A stretch of 64,000 bases of DNA, from contig DVNL01000007.1 of NCBI GenBank assembly GCA_018714385.1, positions 219,657 through 283,656 on the forward strand. Reading direction: 5' to 3'. Within the stretch, counting starts at the first letter, position 1; every line of letters begins with the position of its first letter. A program made the translations under genes and the position numbers. Source of the DNA: Candidatus Enterosoma merdigallinarum. GTDB taxonomy: Bacteria; Bacillota_I; Bacilli_A; RFN20; CAG-288. Shown here in pieces: positions 25,479 through 42,218 of the stretch. The notes below the pieces were generated by a model. The model worked only from the letters and a program-made list of their open reading frames with translations. It was not told where the DNA came from and made no database searches.

Positions 25479-26070
25479 AGCGTCTCCCATAAGAAGAATT
25501 ATCGAGAAGGATTCCTTTTTGTGCGATGAATGTCTCTCTCAGATAGAATATTGTGAAAAGATACGTAAAATTGATGGAATTAATACTTTATTTTTATTTA
25601 AATACAAAGGATTAATGAAAGAGGCATTGATCCAGTATAAAGAAAGGATGGATGTTGCGCTCAGGCCTCTTTTTCTGCATTTTCATCAACCTATTCTCAA
25701 GCTTTTGTTTCGCAAACGTCTATTCGTTCCTGTCCCTTCCACGGCCGAAAACATGAATAGGAGAGGTTTTTCTCCGCTAGGGGAAATACTTGAAAATACA
25801 GCCTCTCATTTTGAGAATATCTTGTCCTTGGAAGGCGGAATTCAGAAGCAAAATGGCATTGTCGATCGCCATCGCAAAAGACACGTCTCACTCCTTAGAA
25901 AAAGAAGCGAAATTTCTACGGATCGTATTGTCCTTTTCGATGATGTTCTGACGACCGGGGAGACATTTCGACAGTGCATCGCATGTCTTCGCCAGGCTGG
26001 TTTTCTTGATATCGTCGGCTTGATTTTGCTCGATAATCATTTCGACAGGGAGATCGGTTTCAACCTCTAG
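25420..26070 (+). CDS. comFC: ComFC-like phosphoribosyltransferase-fold competence protein
   Basis: 216 residues. It overlaps comFA by 59 nt; the start is supported by AAGGAGG 6-7 nt upstream. An N-terminal zinc ribbon (CLYC...CDEC) precedes the Pribosyltran domain with the PRPP-loop VLFDDVLTTGETFRQC. It acts with ComFA in DNA uptake. Middle stretches (25570-25620) are AT-rich. Presence of comFA-comFC shows that at least part of the uptake machinery is encoded, not that the organism is competent. Confidence 0.92.
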   Translation: MKSETATEKPLCLYCLRPFEASPIRRIIEKDSFLCDECLSQIEYCEKIRKIDGINTLFLFKYKGLMKEALIQYKERMDVALRPLFLHFHQPILKLLFRKRLFVPVPSTAENMNRRGFSPLGEILENTASHFENILSLEGGIQKQNGIVDRHRKRHVSLLRKRSEISTDRIVLFDDVLTTGETFRQCIACLRQAGFLDIVGLILLDNHFDREIGFNL

Positions 26071-26137
26071 CTCTTTCTTTATGTTTTATGCCTTTTATTT
26101 TATAATCTATATTTAGCCATCCGGCTTCGGAGGTGCT

Positions 26138-28150
26138 ATGTATAAACTCATAAAAAAGCAACGCCTCATTCTCGGCATTTCGCTTCTCATCGAAATCCTC
26201 GTTTTGGCCTCCCTCGTCCTCATGATGATCTACCTTCCTGGATTCGATGGGCACTATGCCGTTTTGAGCATATTCTGTGGTCTGTTCATCATTTTCAATG
26301 CCGCCTTTTCGCTGGCTTTCTCGATTCTGATCAAAGAAACGAAAGGAAAGGCGGAACTCACCAGCGCCGAAGTTCTTGGCAACGACATGGACGAGGCCTA
26401 CAATTTCGGCGAGGTCGGACTTGCAGTTTGCGATGCGGAGGACAACGTTCTTTGGGTCAACGGTTTTCTCGCTTCCCGAATACCGAATCTTGTCGATACC
26501 AATATTTATCAATCTCTCCCGGGATTGGCCTCTCCTGTCGGGAGCGACAGTTGGAACCGTCTTGTCATCAAGGACAATTCCCATATCTTCAAAGTCGAAC
26601 TTCTCAAGGAGGCGAGGCTTTTCGTCTTCAAGGAAACGACAGAGTTCGAGAATATGGACAGCTACCGCAAGAAGACGGCGCCGGTCGTCGGCTATGTCGC
26701 AATCGACAACTATTACGATATCGAACAGGCGATGAGCGACGAGACGAAGTTCGCCGGGGCTCTTTTCAAGGCAAAAAGCTTGATTACTTCCTATATCGAG
26801 AGTAGCGATTCCCTTCTGCGCCAAGTCCAGGCGGACCGCTATATCTTCATCACGACGAAGGAGAAGTTCGATTCCCTTTATGCCGACAAATTTTCCATCG
26901 TCGAGAAAGTAAAGAAAGAGACGGACGGCTTCACCGTTTCCATCGGCATCGCCTATGACTTCCCGGACTATTCCAAGCTGTCCGAAATGGCGGCTTCCGC
27001 GCTGGATGTCGCCCTGTCTAGAGGCGGTGACCAAACCGTCATCGCTCCGTTCTCCCATTCGATGATTTTCCTCGGCGGGAAGGCCGAACTTCAGCCGGCG
27101 AGAAACCGTGTCAAGATCCGCTCCCTCTCGCGTGGGTTCGTCACGACCCTTCGCGACAACAAGTACAGCAAAGTTCTCGTCATGGGCCACATCAACGCCG
27201 ATCTGGATGCTCTGGGCGGAGAAGTCGGCGTTTATCTGCTGTGCCAGAAATACAAGGTCAAATGTCGCCTTGCCTTCGAAGAACAATTGGTGGACAATTC
27301 CACCCGCCTTGCCGTCGACACGCTTTATACGAGCGAGGACAAGCGGCGGATATTCATCACGATGAAGGAGGCCCTCGACTATCTCGACGAAAACACTTTG
27401 CTGGTTCTTGTCGACCACAATAGTTTCGAGCTTTCCATGTTCAACGAGGTGGCGCAGAAGGCGGACAATGTCGCTGTCATCGATCATCATAGGCCAGGGA
27501 CCAGGAAAGTCGAAAATCCTGTTTTCTATCACGTCGATTCCTCTGCCAGTTCCACAAGTGAAATCCTGACGTCTTTCATCACCTACAGTCTTGACGATAT
27601 TGCCATCGACAAGAGGACGGCGACGCTGCTCTTGGCCGGCATATCCCTGGACACGCGCTTCTTCAAGGAAAAGACATCGGCTGCGACATTCGAGGCGTGC
27701 AGCCAGCTCAAGTCCTATAGGGCGGATACGGCCAAGGTCGACGACCTTCTCAAGGAGGATCTCGACAACTACAACAGAAAGAACGAAATCACTCGGAATA
27801 TCGAAGTTCCCAAGACCGATGTTTTGCTGGCTTCCGGCCCGGAGGATTGCTTCTTCCTCGATGCTACATTGGCGATAGCCGCAAACGAGCTCTCTTCCTT
27901 GCGAGGCATCAAATGCGCCATGGCCGTCGGAAAGACAAATAATCATACCGTCAAGGTTTCTTGCCGATCCGACGGAGAGGCCAATTGTCAGCTGCTGATG
28001 GAGAAGATAGGCGGGGGAGGCCATCTGACGATGGCCGGTGCGACCTTCACCGACATGACGATCCAGGAAGTGAAGGACAAGATTAAGGACATGCTCAACG
28101 ATTACTTCGACGATGCGCTCATCCACAACGATGTTACGATAGGAGGCTAG
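26138..28150 (+). CDS. gdpP: Cyclic-di-AMP phosphodiesterase GdpP
   Basis: 670 residues. Two N-terminal transmembrane helices (about 9-60), a PAS-like domain (EVGLAVCDAEDNVLWVN), a degenerate GGDEF domain (FTVSIGIAYDF) and a DHH/DHHA1 phosphodiesterase with MGHINADLDALGG, VLVDHN, VIDHHRPG and the glycine-rich IGGGGHLTMAGA. It hydrolyses c-di-AMP and so influences potassium homeostasis and wall stress. A TATAAT hexamer and AGGTG precede the ATG. It is followed by rplI and dnaB, the conserved Bacillota order. Confidence 0.96.
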   Translation: MYKLIKKQRLILGISLLIEILVLASLVLMMIYLPGFDGHYAVLSIFCGLFIIFNAAFSLAFSILIKETKGKAELTSAEVLGNDMDEAYNFGEVGLAVCDAEDNVLWVNGFLASRIPNLVDTNIYQSLPGLASPVGSDSWNRLVIKDNSHIFKVELLKEARLFVFKETTEFENMDSYRKKTAPVVGYVAIDNYYDIEQAMSDETKFAGALFKAKSLITSYIESSDSLLRQVQADRYIFITTKEKFDSLYADKFSIVEKVKKETDGFTVSIGIAYDFPDYSKLSEMAASALDVALSRGGDQTVIAPFSHSMIFLGGKAELQPARNRVKIRSLSRGFVTTLRDNKYSKVLVMGHINADLDALGGEVGVYLLCQKYKVKCRLAFEEQLVDNSTRLAVDTLYTSEDKRRIFITMKEALDYLDENTLLVLVDHNSFELSMFNEVAQKADNVAVIDHHRPGTRKVENPVFYHVDSSASSTSEILTSFITYSLDDIAIDKRTATLLLAGISLDTRFFKEKTSAATFEACSQLKSYRADTAKVDDLLKEDLDNYNRKNEITRNIEVPKTDVLLASGPEDCFFLDATLAIAANELSSLRGIKCAMAVGKTNNHTVKVSCRSDGEANCQLLMEKIGGGGHLTMAGATFTDMTIQEVKDKIKDMLNDYFDDALIHNDVTIGG

Positions 28151-28153
28151 GAA

Positions 28154-28612
28154 ATGAAAGTTTTGATGAAGAGGGACCTCAACAAGGTCGGAAAAAGAGG
28201 AGAGATCGTCGACGTTTCCGATGGATACGGCGCCAACTACATCATTCCGCGCGGCTATGGGGTCTTATACACGGACTCTGCCAGAAAGGAATATGAGAGA
28301 GAGTTAGCAAAAGAGCGCGAGATCGAACGTGAAAAGGCTGAAAAGGCAAGAGAAGTCGCCAAGAAGCTGGAAGGCATCACCTTGGAATTCGAGGCTCCTG
28401 CCGGCAGGCGCGGGGACATGATCGGCACGGTCTCCAACAAGGAAATCATCGAAGCCCTCAAGAAGAAGCACGATATCGCCATCGACAAAAAGATGATCGT
28501 CGACAAGGACGTCATCGTCAACGGCTTTGGGACGACCACGATCAAGGTCGAGCTTTTCAAAGGCGTCTTCGGCCAGGTCAAGGTTCACGTTTCTCTGAAA
28601 GAGAAGAAATGA
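28154..28612 (+). CDS. rplI: 50S ribosomal protein L9
   Basis: 152 residues. The N-terminal RNA-binding domain has MKRDLNKVGKRGEIVDVSDGYGANYIIPRGYG, a long charged central helix links to the C-terminal domain. Length and both domains are typical. It starts 4 nt after gdpP, with GGAGG before the ATG. Confidence 0.98.
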   Translation: MKVLMKRDLNKVGKRGEIVDVSDGYGANYIIPRGYGVLYTDSARKEYERELAKEREIEREKAEKAREVAKKLEGITLEFEAPAGRRGDMIGTVSNKEIIEALKKKHDIAIDKKMIVDKDVIVNGFGTTTIKVELFKGVFGQVKVHVSLKEKK

Positions 28613-30084
28613 TGGCGGAAAACAACGAAGAGGTCATTGATCTCAACGAGGTGACCATTCTCGGCAACATCCTTTACGACGGGACCGGCAACACCTATCT
28701 GACTGTCGCCACGCAGCTGGAGCCGGAAGATTTTCTCGACCCGAGAAATCGAATCATCTATCGCACTTTCGTCGATCTCGGCAAGAGAAACATCGCCCCG
28801 GATCTTGCAACGGTCAGCCAGGAGCTGAAGAACAACAAGACCTATGACGAAATCGGCGGCGAGAAATATCTCGATTTGATCATGGAGAAGACGACTCGCA
28901 TCGCCCCCGTCGAAATCTATGTCAACAACGTCAAGGACAGATCCCTTCTCAACGCTTTTTTGGGCAAGATCAACGATATCAAAGATGACGCCCAATCCAA
29001 GCCGATCAGCGACATCTCGGAATTTATCGGCATGGCGGAGAGCTCGATTTTGGAGATCACGCAGAAGCGCCGAGTCGCCAATGTCGTCAAGATGAAGGAA
29101 GTCAGCGAGAGCCTCATCAACAAGCTTGTCATCCAGACACAGGAATTCAAGAAGAACGGAAGGAAAGCAAACGGTGTTACCGGACTGGAAACGGGCTATT
29201 CCAATCTTGATTACTATACAAAAGGATGGCACAAGGGAGACATGATTGTCATCGGCGCTAGACCTTCCGTTGGAAAGACGGCTTTTGCCTTGAATCTTCT
29301 CTATCAGGCCAGCAAGAGGGGGACGCCTGTCATCTTCTTCTCTCTAGAAATGAGCGCCGAGTCCATCGCGATGCGTCTGCTTTCCTTGACTTCTTCGCTT
29401 TCCACAGACGAAATCAATTCCTTGGAGTTTCAGCCTGGTTCCCGTGCCGACCATCTCATCATCAACACGCATGGCCAAGAAGAATCCAGTATGGCGACGA
29501 AGCTTCAGAGAGGCCTAGAGGAACTCAACCGTCTTCCGTTCTATATCGACGATAATCCCGGATCAAAGATTCTCGACATTGCGACAAAATGCAAAAAGAT
29601 GAAGAACCTCATCCCCGATGTCGGACTGATCGCCATCGACTACATGGGTCTAATCACCTCTTCCATGAAGTCGGACAACCGACAGGCGGAAGTTCAGGAT
29701 ATCTCTCGTCAGCTCAAACAATTGGCGCGACAGCTCGATGTCCCTGTCATCGTCCTCTCCCAGCTGAAGAGAGAGTCTGAGAATCGCGAAAACAAGAAAC
29801 CGATGATGTCCGATCTGAGAGATTCCGGCGCCATCGAGCAGGACGCCGACATGATCTTGATGATCTATCGCCAGGACTATTATTCCAACGGCGGTTTTTC
29901 CAAGGGAAAGGCCATGGAGGACGATGGACAGGAGAGGCAACCCCTGAACAACCCCATTTCATCTGTCGAAATCAGCCTCATGAAGAATCGTAATGGCCAG
30001 ATCGGCGAGCTGAAGTTCATCTTCGACAAGGAACATTGCTCCTTTAATGCGGCGGCAAGCGATGACCAGGAGACACCGTTCTGA
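28609..30084 (+). CDS. dnaB: Replicative DNA helicase DnaB
   Basis: 491 residues. An N-terminal primase-binding helical domain (about 1-110) and a linker precede the RecA-like ATPase with Walker A ARPSVGKTAF, Walker B LIAIDYMGLI and the arginine-finger region. It unwinds DNA at the fork as a hexamer. The ATG overlaps the rplI stop; a second in-frame ATG follows immediately. B. subtilis calls this gene dnaC. Confidence 0.97.
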   Translation: MMAENNEEVIDLNEVTILGNILYDGTGNTYLTVATQLEPEDFLDPRNRIIYRTFVDLGKRNIAPDLATVSQELKNNKTYDEIGGEKYLDLIMEKTTRIAPVEIYVNNVKDRSLLNAFLGKINDIKDDAQSKPISDISEFIGMAESSILEITQKRRVANVVKMKEVSESLINKLVIQTQEFKKNGRKANGVTGLETGYSNLDYYTKGWHKGDMIVIGARPSVGKTAFALNLLYQASKRGTPVIFFSLEMSAESIAMRLLSLTSSLSTDEINSLEFQPGSRADHLIINTHGQEESSMATKLQRGLEELNRLPFYIDDNPGSKILDIATKCKKMKNLIPDVGLIAIDYMGLITSSMKSDNRQAEVQDISRQLKQLARQLDVPVIVLSQLKRESENRENKKPMMSDLRDSGAIEQDADMILMIYRQDYYSNGGFSKGKAMEDDGQERQPLNNPISSVEISLMKNRNGQIGELKFIFDKEHCSFNAAASDDQETPF

Positions 30085-30845
30085 TGCTCTATGATGTCAT
30101 TTCTTCCGGAAGCAAGGGGAATGCCACTTTGGTAATTTCTGATGGTCATGCCATCTTGCTCGACTTTGGGATCAGCAAGAAACGGATTGTCTCTGCCTTG
30201 AATGGATATGGCCTCGGATTCGATGATGTCGAGGCTGTTTTCCTCACTCATGGCCATGACGATCATGCTTCCTGTGCCGACAAGGCTCCCGTCGAGAAGC
30301 TCTACGCTTCCTTTTTGAAAGTTCCGAAGGTGGAAGGCGGTCTTCTTCCTACGCATCTTCTCCGCCCTTTTTCAAAGACGAGAGTCGGTCCTTTCGTCGT
30401 TACGGCCCTTCCTCTCAGCCATGACTTCAAAGACACGATGGGCTTTGTCGTCGATGACGGCCAAAAGAGGCTTTGCTATGTGACCGACACCGGCTTCGTT
30501 CCGGAGAAGGATTTCCCTTATCTTGAAAATTGTGACTACATCCTTCTGGAGTCCAACCATGACCCGCAGATGCTTTTCGAGTCGGGGAGGCCAGACTATC
30601 TCATCAAGAGGATCATATCGGACAAGGGCCACCTTTCCAATGTCGACTGTGCCTGCTATCTTTCTGTCTTGATGGGGGAAAGGACGAAGGAATGCTGCCT
30701 TCTCCATCTTTCGGAGGAATGCAACGATCCTGTCTTGGCCAAGTCGACATACGAGAAAGTCATGATGGAACGCCTAAGCTACCTCCCGGATGTTCTCGTC
30801 CGCGTCTCCTCCTCCAAGGAAGAAACGCGTGGAGGAGATCGATGA
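30084..30845 (+). CDS. yycJ: Metallo-beta-lactamase-fold hydrolase (YycJ/WalJ-like)
   Basis: 253 residues. The zinc-binding motif is THGHDDHAS, followed by LSHDFKDTMGF and the TDTGF strand. YycJ/WalJ in other Bacillota lies in the wal locus and is implicated in coupling cell division to replication and in nuclease-type activity. Here it sits between dnaB and rlmH (TGATG overlap on the 5' side, 4-nt overlap on the 3' side), without walRKHI. Confidence 0.9.
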   Translation: MLYDVISSGSKGNATLVISDGHAILLDFGISKKRIVSALNGYGLGFDDVEAVFLTHGHDDHASCADKAPVEKLYASFLKVPKVEGGLLPTHLLRPFSKTRVGPFVVTALPLSHDFKDTMGFVVDDGQKRLCYVTDTGFVPEKDFPYLENCDYILLESNHDPQMLFESGRPDYLIKRIISDKGHLSNVDCACYLSVLMGERTKECCLLHLSEECNDPVLAKSTYEKVMMERLSYLPDVLVRVSSSKEETRGGDR

Positions 30846-31315
30846 ATCTGACTTTTCTCGTTCCGGGAAAGGCACGGGAGGATTTCCTCGTTTCAGGTTA
30901 TCATGAATATCTCAAACGATTGAGCGGCTATGTCAAGACGGATCTCGTCTTCCTTCCCGAAGAGAAGACCGGAAGGGGAAATGCCGCGGAAATCGCCAAG
31001 GCGCTCGATAAAGAAGCCGACAGAGTTTTGTCTCGCCTTCGTGAGAAGGATCTCCTTGTTCTTTTGGATATCCATGCTCCTGAAATCGACAGTCAGGGGT
31101 TGGCGGATTCGCTTTCCAGTCTTTCGTCCAAGCGCAGCAACATCGTCTTTTGTCTTGGCTCCTCGCATGGCCTTTCGGATCGCCTGAGAAAAAGGGCGGA
31201 TTTTTCCTTTTCCCTTTCCAAGATGACGTTCACCCATTATCTTGCTCTTCTCCTTCTCTTGGAGCAGGTCTACCGTGCCATGAAGATGCTCGCTGGAGAG
31301 ACGTACGACAAATAG
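30842..31315 (+). CDS. rlmH: 23S rRNA pseudouridine-1915 N3-methyltransferase RlmH
   Basis: 157 residues from the ATG at 30842, behind GGAGGAGATCG. The SPOUT fold is evident from the C-terminal knot: NIVFCLGSSHGLS, then FSLSKMTFTHYLALLLLLEQVYRA. Length is near the usual 159. It overlaps the preceding gene by 4 nt. Confidence 0.95.
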   Translation: MNLTFLVPGKAREDFLVSGYHEYLKRLSGYVKTDLVFLPEEKTGRGNAAEIAKALDKEADRVLSRLREKDLLVLLDIHAPEIDSQGLADSLSSLSSKRSNIVFCLGSSHGLSDRLRKRADFSFSLSKMTFTHYLALLLLLEQVYRAMKMLAGETYDK

Positions 31316-31325
31316 CTGACGACAG

Positions 31326-31354
31326 TTGACAAAGAGGGGTGGATTCGATATACT
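31326..31354 (+). promoter_or_regulatory. Promoter of tRNA-Gln
   Basis: TTGACA (31326-31331), a 17-bp spacer and TATACT (31349-31354). Near consensus, starting a transcript a few bases before the tRNA. Confidence 0.92.
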
Positions 31355-31367
31355 TCTTTCTTGCTAT

Positions 31368-31442
31368 TGGGATATAGTCAAGCGGTAAGACAGCAGTCTC
31401 TGAAACTGCGATGCCTTGGTTCGAATCCAAGTATCCCAGCCA
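31368..31442 (+). tRNA. tRNA-Gln(CTG)
   Basis: 75 nt with encoded CCA. Acceptor TGGGATA/TATCCCA, anticodon arm GCAGT-CTCTGAA-ACTGC giving CTG, T arm CTTGG-TTCGAAT-CCAAG. It is probably charged by Glu-tRNA synthetase and then amidated by GatCAB, which is encoded 5 kb downstream; this is inferred, as a GlnRS could exist elsewhere. Confidence 0.97.
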
Positions 31443-31453
31443 TTTGAATGATC

Positions 31454-31478
31454 GGCCCCGCTTTCCGGGGCCTTTTTT
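31454..31478 (+). terminator. Terminator of tRNA-Gln
   Basis: GGCCCCG (31454-31460) pairs with CGGGGCC (31466-31472), then six T. The following gap to 31755 holds only a weak dyad (CAACAA...TTGTTG around 31487-31541) and the pcrA promoter (TATAAT near 31719); no gene is supported there. Confidence 0.93.
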
Positions 31479-31755
31479 GTGCTTAGGCAACAAGCGATTT
31501 TCCAACCCCTGTGTATGAGAAAAACTCAGGGTATTTGTTGTTGGCGAATGTTTCTCCGCCGAGAGCCTGGCTGCGGCTACAAAAAATGTTGTGGACAGAG
31601 TTTCCCTCGATTGAATTGCGCTGATGACGGCCCAAAACAAGAGAGAGAATCTACCGGAATTGTTTTTTGACTTTGGAATCGTGCTGTTTTTCCTAAAGGA
31701 AAAGAAGGCTGTTTCTGCTATAATTTTCTTCGTTAACGAAGAGAGAGAAACGCAT

Positions 31756-36083
<4,328 letters not shown>

Positions 36084-36152
36084 ATTTGATATATAATTTT
36101 TAAGTTTGTATATACGGCACTAATTTGATTTCTAGAGACAAGGAGGATTCCC

Positions 36153-36473
36153 ATGATCAAAGTCACCAAAGCGATCATAGAGGAGTGCGCTCGGAACCTG
36201 ATGTTCGACCTCTCGGAAGGGCAAGCCGACCTCATCCTGGAGGATTTTTCGACCGTCATGGCCCAGATCGACTTCCTCAAGAACATCGAAGGCGTCGACG
36301 AGGCCTCCGAGATGACGTTCCCCTACAAGGAGCATCAGAAGCTCTTAAGGGAGGACAAGCCCGTCAAGCCTTTGAAGGCCAAAGATGCCTTGAACAATTC
36401 CCAAACGAAGCTCGGCGACCAGATCAAGCTCCCGAAAGTGGTAGGTAACAAACATGACCAAGTGGATGAATAA
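36153..36473 (+). CDS. gatC: Asp/Glu-tRNA amidotransferase subunit C
   Basis: 106 residues. A helical N-terminus with the GatC pattern FDLSEGQADLILEDFSTVMAQIDFL, then EMTFPYKEH, and a C-terminal belt that stabilises GatA-GatB. The ATG follows AAGGAGGATTCCC; a TATAAT (36092-36097) suggests a promoter. First gene of gatCAB-tgt-queA-queH, overlapping gatA by 20 nt. Confidence 0.93.
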   Translation: MIKVTKAIIEECARNLMFDLSEGQADLILEDFSTVMAQIDFLKNIEGVDEASEMTFPYKEHQKLLREDKPVKPLKAKDALNNSQTKLGDQIKLPKVVGNKHDQVDE

Positions 36474-37911
36474 ACCCATTTCCGAGTTGCACGACGCACT
36501 CGTGAGGAAGACAGTCACGCCTCTTCAGCTCGTCCAAGACTGCATCGACGGCGTCAAAGCGGACAAAGGCAACTGCTTCGAGGCGACTGCCTTCGACCAG
36601 GCTCTTGCCGAGGCGGCGAAGATCGATGACGTGAAACCCGAGGAATATCTCAAGGGCATCCCCTTCTTGGCGAAGGACAATTTCTCGACGAAGGGCGTCG
36701 AGACTACGGCCTCTTCGGACATTCTCAACGGCTATGTCCCTCTTTTCGATGCCACGGCAATCAGCCGCTTGAAGCGTGCCGGAATGATCATGGTGGCCAA
36801 GACGACGATGGACGAGCTGGCGATGGGAGGCACGGGGACGACAGGGCACAAGGGGAACACGCCAAATCCCTATGATCCCGAACGCATCGTCGGCGGTTCT
36901 TCCTGCGGCAGTGCGGCCAGCCTGGCTTACGGAATCGCTCCTCTCGCGCTTGGTTCGGACACGGGCGATTCGGTCCGAAAGCCGGCCTCCTATTCGGCGA
37001 CCGTCGGTTTCAAGGCGACGTGGGGCAGGATTTCTCGCTTCGGCCTTTTCCCCTTCGCGACGTCCATGGACGCCGTGGGTTTCTTCACACGCAATGTTCT
37101 CGATGCGGGCTATGTCCTCTCCGCCCTTTCCGGGCACGATCGGATGGATATGTCTTCTTCCAGCCGGAAGAAGGAGAAATACGAGACGTATGTCGAAAAG
37201 AAGAAGACCTTGCATCGTATCGGTTATTTCCGGGCAGTCGTGGATGCCATGACCGATCCGATCATCAAGGAAAGCTATCTCCGCCTTCTCGACCGCCTCA
37301 AGGAAAGAGGATTCGAAGTCGTCTGCTACGATTATCCGGAAAAGCTTCTCGATGCCCTCTATCCCACCTATATGATCCTTTCCTGCGCCGAGAGCACCAG
37401 CAACAACGCCAACCTCGACGGCATCCGCTTCGGGCCGAAGCCGGAAGGTACGATCGAGACCTATTCCGACTACATGAGGAAAGCCAGGACGCGCGGTTTC
37501 TCCGACCTGATCAAGAGACGCTTCGTCATCGGAAGCTTCTCCCTTCTTTCCGCCAACCAGGCCGAGATGTTCAACCGCGCCCAGAAGGCAAGGCGCCTCA
37601 TCGTCGACGAGATGAACCGCTTCTTCGATTCCATCGACTACCTCGTCGTTCCGGCCAGCTATGGAAAGCCAAAGAAGATCGCCGAGCTTTCCACCGCCTG
37701 GTCTCTCAAGCCGGATTTCCTCGACAACATCCTGACGCTCGGAAACTTCGGCGGCTATCCTTCCCTGACCCTACCTTTGGGCTTTGAGGATGGCCTTCCC
37801 TTCGGCGTCAACGTCACGGGGCGGATCTTCGAGGACGGCTATGTCCTCGGCTTGGGCAAGGAAATCGAGGAACTGACCGGCCTCAAGGACATCGTCAAGG
37901 AGGACAAGTGA
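36454..37911 (+). CDS. gatA: Asp/Glu-tRNA amidotransferase subunit A
   Basis: 485 residues of the amidase-signature family. It generates ammonia from glutamine for amidation of Glu-tRNA(Gln) or Asp-tRNA(Asn). The catalytic Lys is in PFLAKDNFSTKG, the cis-Ser and nucleophile Ser in VGGSSCGSAAS and SDTGDSVRKPAS. The usual DTGGS is DTGDS here, a conservative-looking departure next to the nucleophile. Confidence 0.95.
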   Translation: MTKWMNKPISELHDALVRKTVTPLQLVQDCIDGVKADKGNCFEATAFDQALAEAAKIDDVKPEEYLKGIPFLAKDNFSTKGVETTASSDILNGYVPLFDATAISRLKRAGMIMVAKTTMDELAMGGTGTTGHKGNTPNPYDPERIVGGSSCGSAASLAYGIAPLALGSDTGDSVRKPASYSATVGFKATWGRISRFGLFPFATSMDAVGFFTRNVLDAGYVLSALSGHDRMDMSSSSRKKEKYETYVEKKKTLHRIGYFRAVVDAMTDPIIKESYLRLLDRLKERGFEVVCYDYPEKLLDALYPTYMILSCAESTSNNANLDGIRFGPKPEGTIETYSDYMRKARTRGFSDLIKRRFVIGSFSLLSANQAEMFNRAQKARRLIVDEMNRFFDSIDYLVVPASYGKPKKIAELSTAWSLKPDFLDNILTLGNFGGYPSLTLPLGFEDGLPFGVNVTGRIFEDGYVLGLGKEIEELTGLKDIVKEDK

Positions 37912-37913
37912 CC

Positions 37914-40484
<2,571 letters not shown>

Positions 40485-40485
<1 letters not shown>

Positions 40486-41561
40486 TGAACACGCCCGGAT
40501 TCGATTACGACGTCTTCTCTCTCTCGTCCTACGACTATGAGCTTCCTCCCGAGAGGATCGCCCAGTCCCCGAGTCAGAAAAGAGACTTCTCACGTCTCCT
40601 CGTCATGGATCGCGATACTGGAAAGATCACCGACGAAGACCACTTTGCCGACATCGAGAAATATCTTCATGCCGGCGATGTCCTGGTTCGGAACAATACG
40701 AAGGTCATACCGGCAAGGCTGTTGGGCGAAAAGAAGGAAACACATGCCCACGTCGAAATCTTGCTTCTGAGGCAACTTGAAGGAAAGAAAGACGAATGGC
40801 TGTGTCTGGTCGGCAATGCCAAGACCGTGAAGGTCGGCACTGTCGTCTCTTTCGGAAACGAGGACGATCTTCTGGCGACGTGCCTGGAAGTCAAAGAGGA
40901 AGGACTCCGTGTCTTCCGCTTCGACTACCGGGGCATCTTCATGGAGGTCCTCGATCGCCTCGGAAGGATGCCGCTTCCGCCTTATATCCACGCCCAGCTC
41001 GGGGACAATTCCCGATACCAGACCGTCTATGCCAAGGTCGAAGGATCGGCCGCCGCTCCGACTGCAGGATTCCATTTCACTGAAGAGCTTTTCCGGCGGC
41101 TGGAAGAGAAGGGGGTCGAGATCCTCGACGTCACATTGCATATCGGCCTGGGAACATTCCGTCCCGTCAAGGAAGACGATATCCGCAAGCATGACATGCA
41201 TTCGGAGTTCTACATCATGGACGAGAAGACGGCCGAAAGACTCAACCTCGCCAAAAGGGAGAATCGGCGAATCATCGCCATCGGCACCACCTCGACCCGC
41301 ACGCTGGAATCGGTATATCAGCGTTTCGGGACCTTCCGCGCCTGCTCCGGGGACACCAAGCTTTTCATCTATCCGGGATTCCAATACCAGGCCATCGATT
41401 GTCTCATCACGAACTTCCATCTGCCGAAGTCCACGCTTCTGATGCTCGTCTCCGCCTTCTCCTCCAGGGATCATATCCTCCATGCCTACCGTCATGCCGT
41501 GGAAAAGGGATATCGCTTCTTCTCTTTCGGCGATGCCATGTTCATTACAAGAGAAAAATGA
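40485..41561 (+). CDS. queA: S-adenosylmethionine:tRNA ribosyltransferase-isomerase QueA
   Basis: 358 residues from the ATG at 40485, which overlaps the tgt stop (TGATG) and has AAAGGGG at good spacing; an in-frame ATG two codons earlier is possible. Family motifs: YDYELPPERIAQ, LLVMDR, DVLVRNNTKVIPARL, EGSAAAPTAGFHFT, LHIGLGTFRPV and NFHLPKSTLLMLVSAF. It adds the cyclopentane-epoxide ring from SAM to make epoxyqueuosine. Confidence 0.97.
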
Positions 41562-42214
41562 ACGCAAACTACGACGAGACGTTCCAAAAGCGATTGGAAG
41601 AGATTCGCAAGTCCGGCAAGAGGCCGACTCTTTTTCTCCATGCCTGCTGCGGACCTTGCCTTTGCTATCCTCTCTCCATTCTCTTGGACGATTTCGATGT
41701 CACCGTCGGTTTCATCAATCCGAACATCCGTCCTCTTGCGGAATACGAAAAACGAAATCGGACGCTCCAGTCCTTTCTCCAGCGCTATGTCCGGGACAGA
41801 GGGAAGAAGGTCTCCTTCGTCCTTGTTCCCGAGGATTTCGAAGGATATGACGAGAAGATGAAGGGGAGGGAAAAAGACAGGGAAGGCGGAGCGCACTGCC
41901 TGCTTTGCCACGCCTACCGCATTTCCCTTTCGTATCGCTATGCCCATGACCATGGCTTCGACTTCTTCACGACCGTCATGACCGTTTCCTGCAAGAAGCC
42001 CTCCAGGGAGCTAAACGAGATCGCCGAAAAGATGGCTGTCCTCTTCCCGGGAACGGAATATCTCTATTCGGATTTCAAGAAGAGGGACGGACAGCTCAAG
42101 GGGATCCGGCTCTCCAAGGAGTACAACCTTTATCGGCAGGACTATTGCGGCTGTCTTTGGTCCCTTCAGGAAAGGAAAGCCTATTTGAAGGCGAAGGAAG
42201 AGATCATCGGATGA
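41558..42214 (+). CDS. queH: Epoxyqueuosine reductase QueH
   Basis: 218 residues, DUF208 family. It performs the last step to queuosine, replacing the cobalamin-dependent QueG. Iron-sulfur and active-site cysteines appear as HACCGPCLCYP, HCLLCHAYR and YCGCLWS. It overlaps queA by 4 nt and ends the operon. With tgt and queA but no queC/D/E/F nearby, the cluster fits use of imported preQ1 or preQ0 (inference). Confidence 0.95.
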   Translation: MNANYDETFQKRLEEIRKSGKRPTLFLHACCGPCLCYPLSILLDDFDVTVGFINPNIRPLAEYEKRNRTLQSFLQRYVRDRGKKVSFVLVPEDFEGYDEKMKGREKDREGGAHCLLCHAYRISLSYRYAHDHGFDFFTTVMTVSCKKPSRELNEIAEKMAVLFPGTEYLYSDFKKRDGQLKGIRLSKEYNLYRQDYCGCLWSLQERKAYLKAKEEIIG

Positions 42215-42218
42215 GAAG

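Noticed and set aside
31479..31743. Possible extra coding sequence or structured RNA between tRNA-Gln and pcrA
   Set aside because: Open frames are short and lack ribosome sites, and the dyad around 31487-31541 is weak and has no U tract.
31624..31755. N-terminal extension of PcrA
   Set aside because: It would cross the TATAAT promoter at about 31719 and adds a non-homologous hydrophobic stretch. MDILSELNEKQ at 31756 is the family start.
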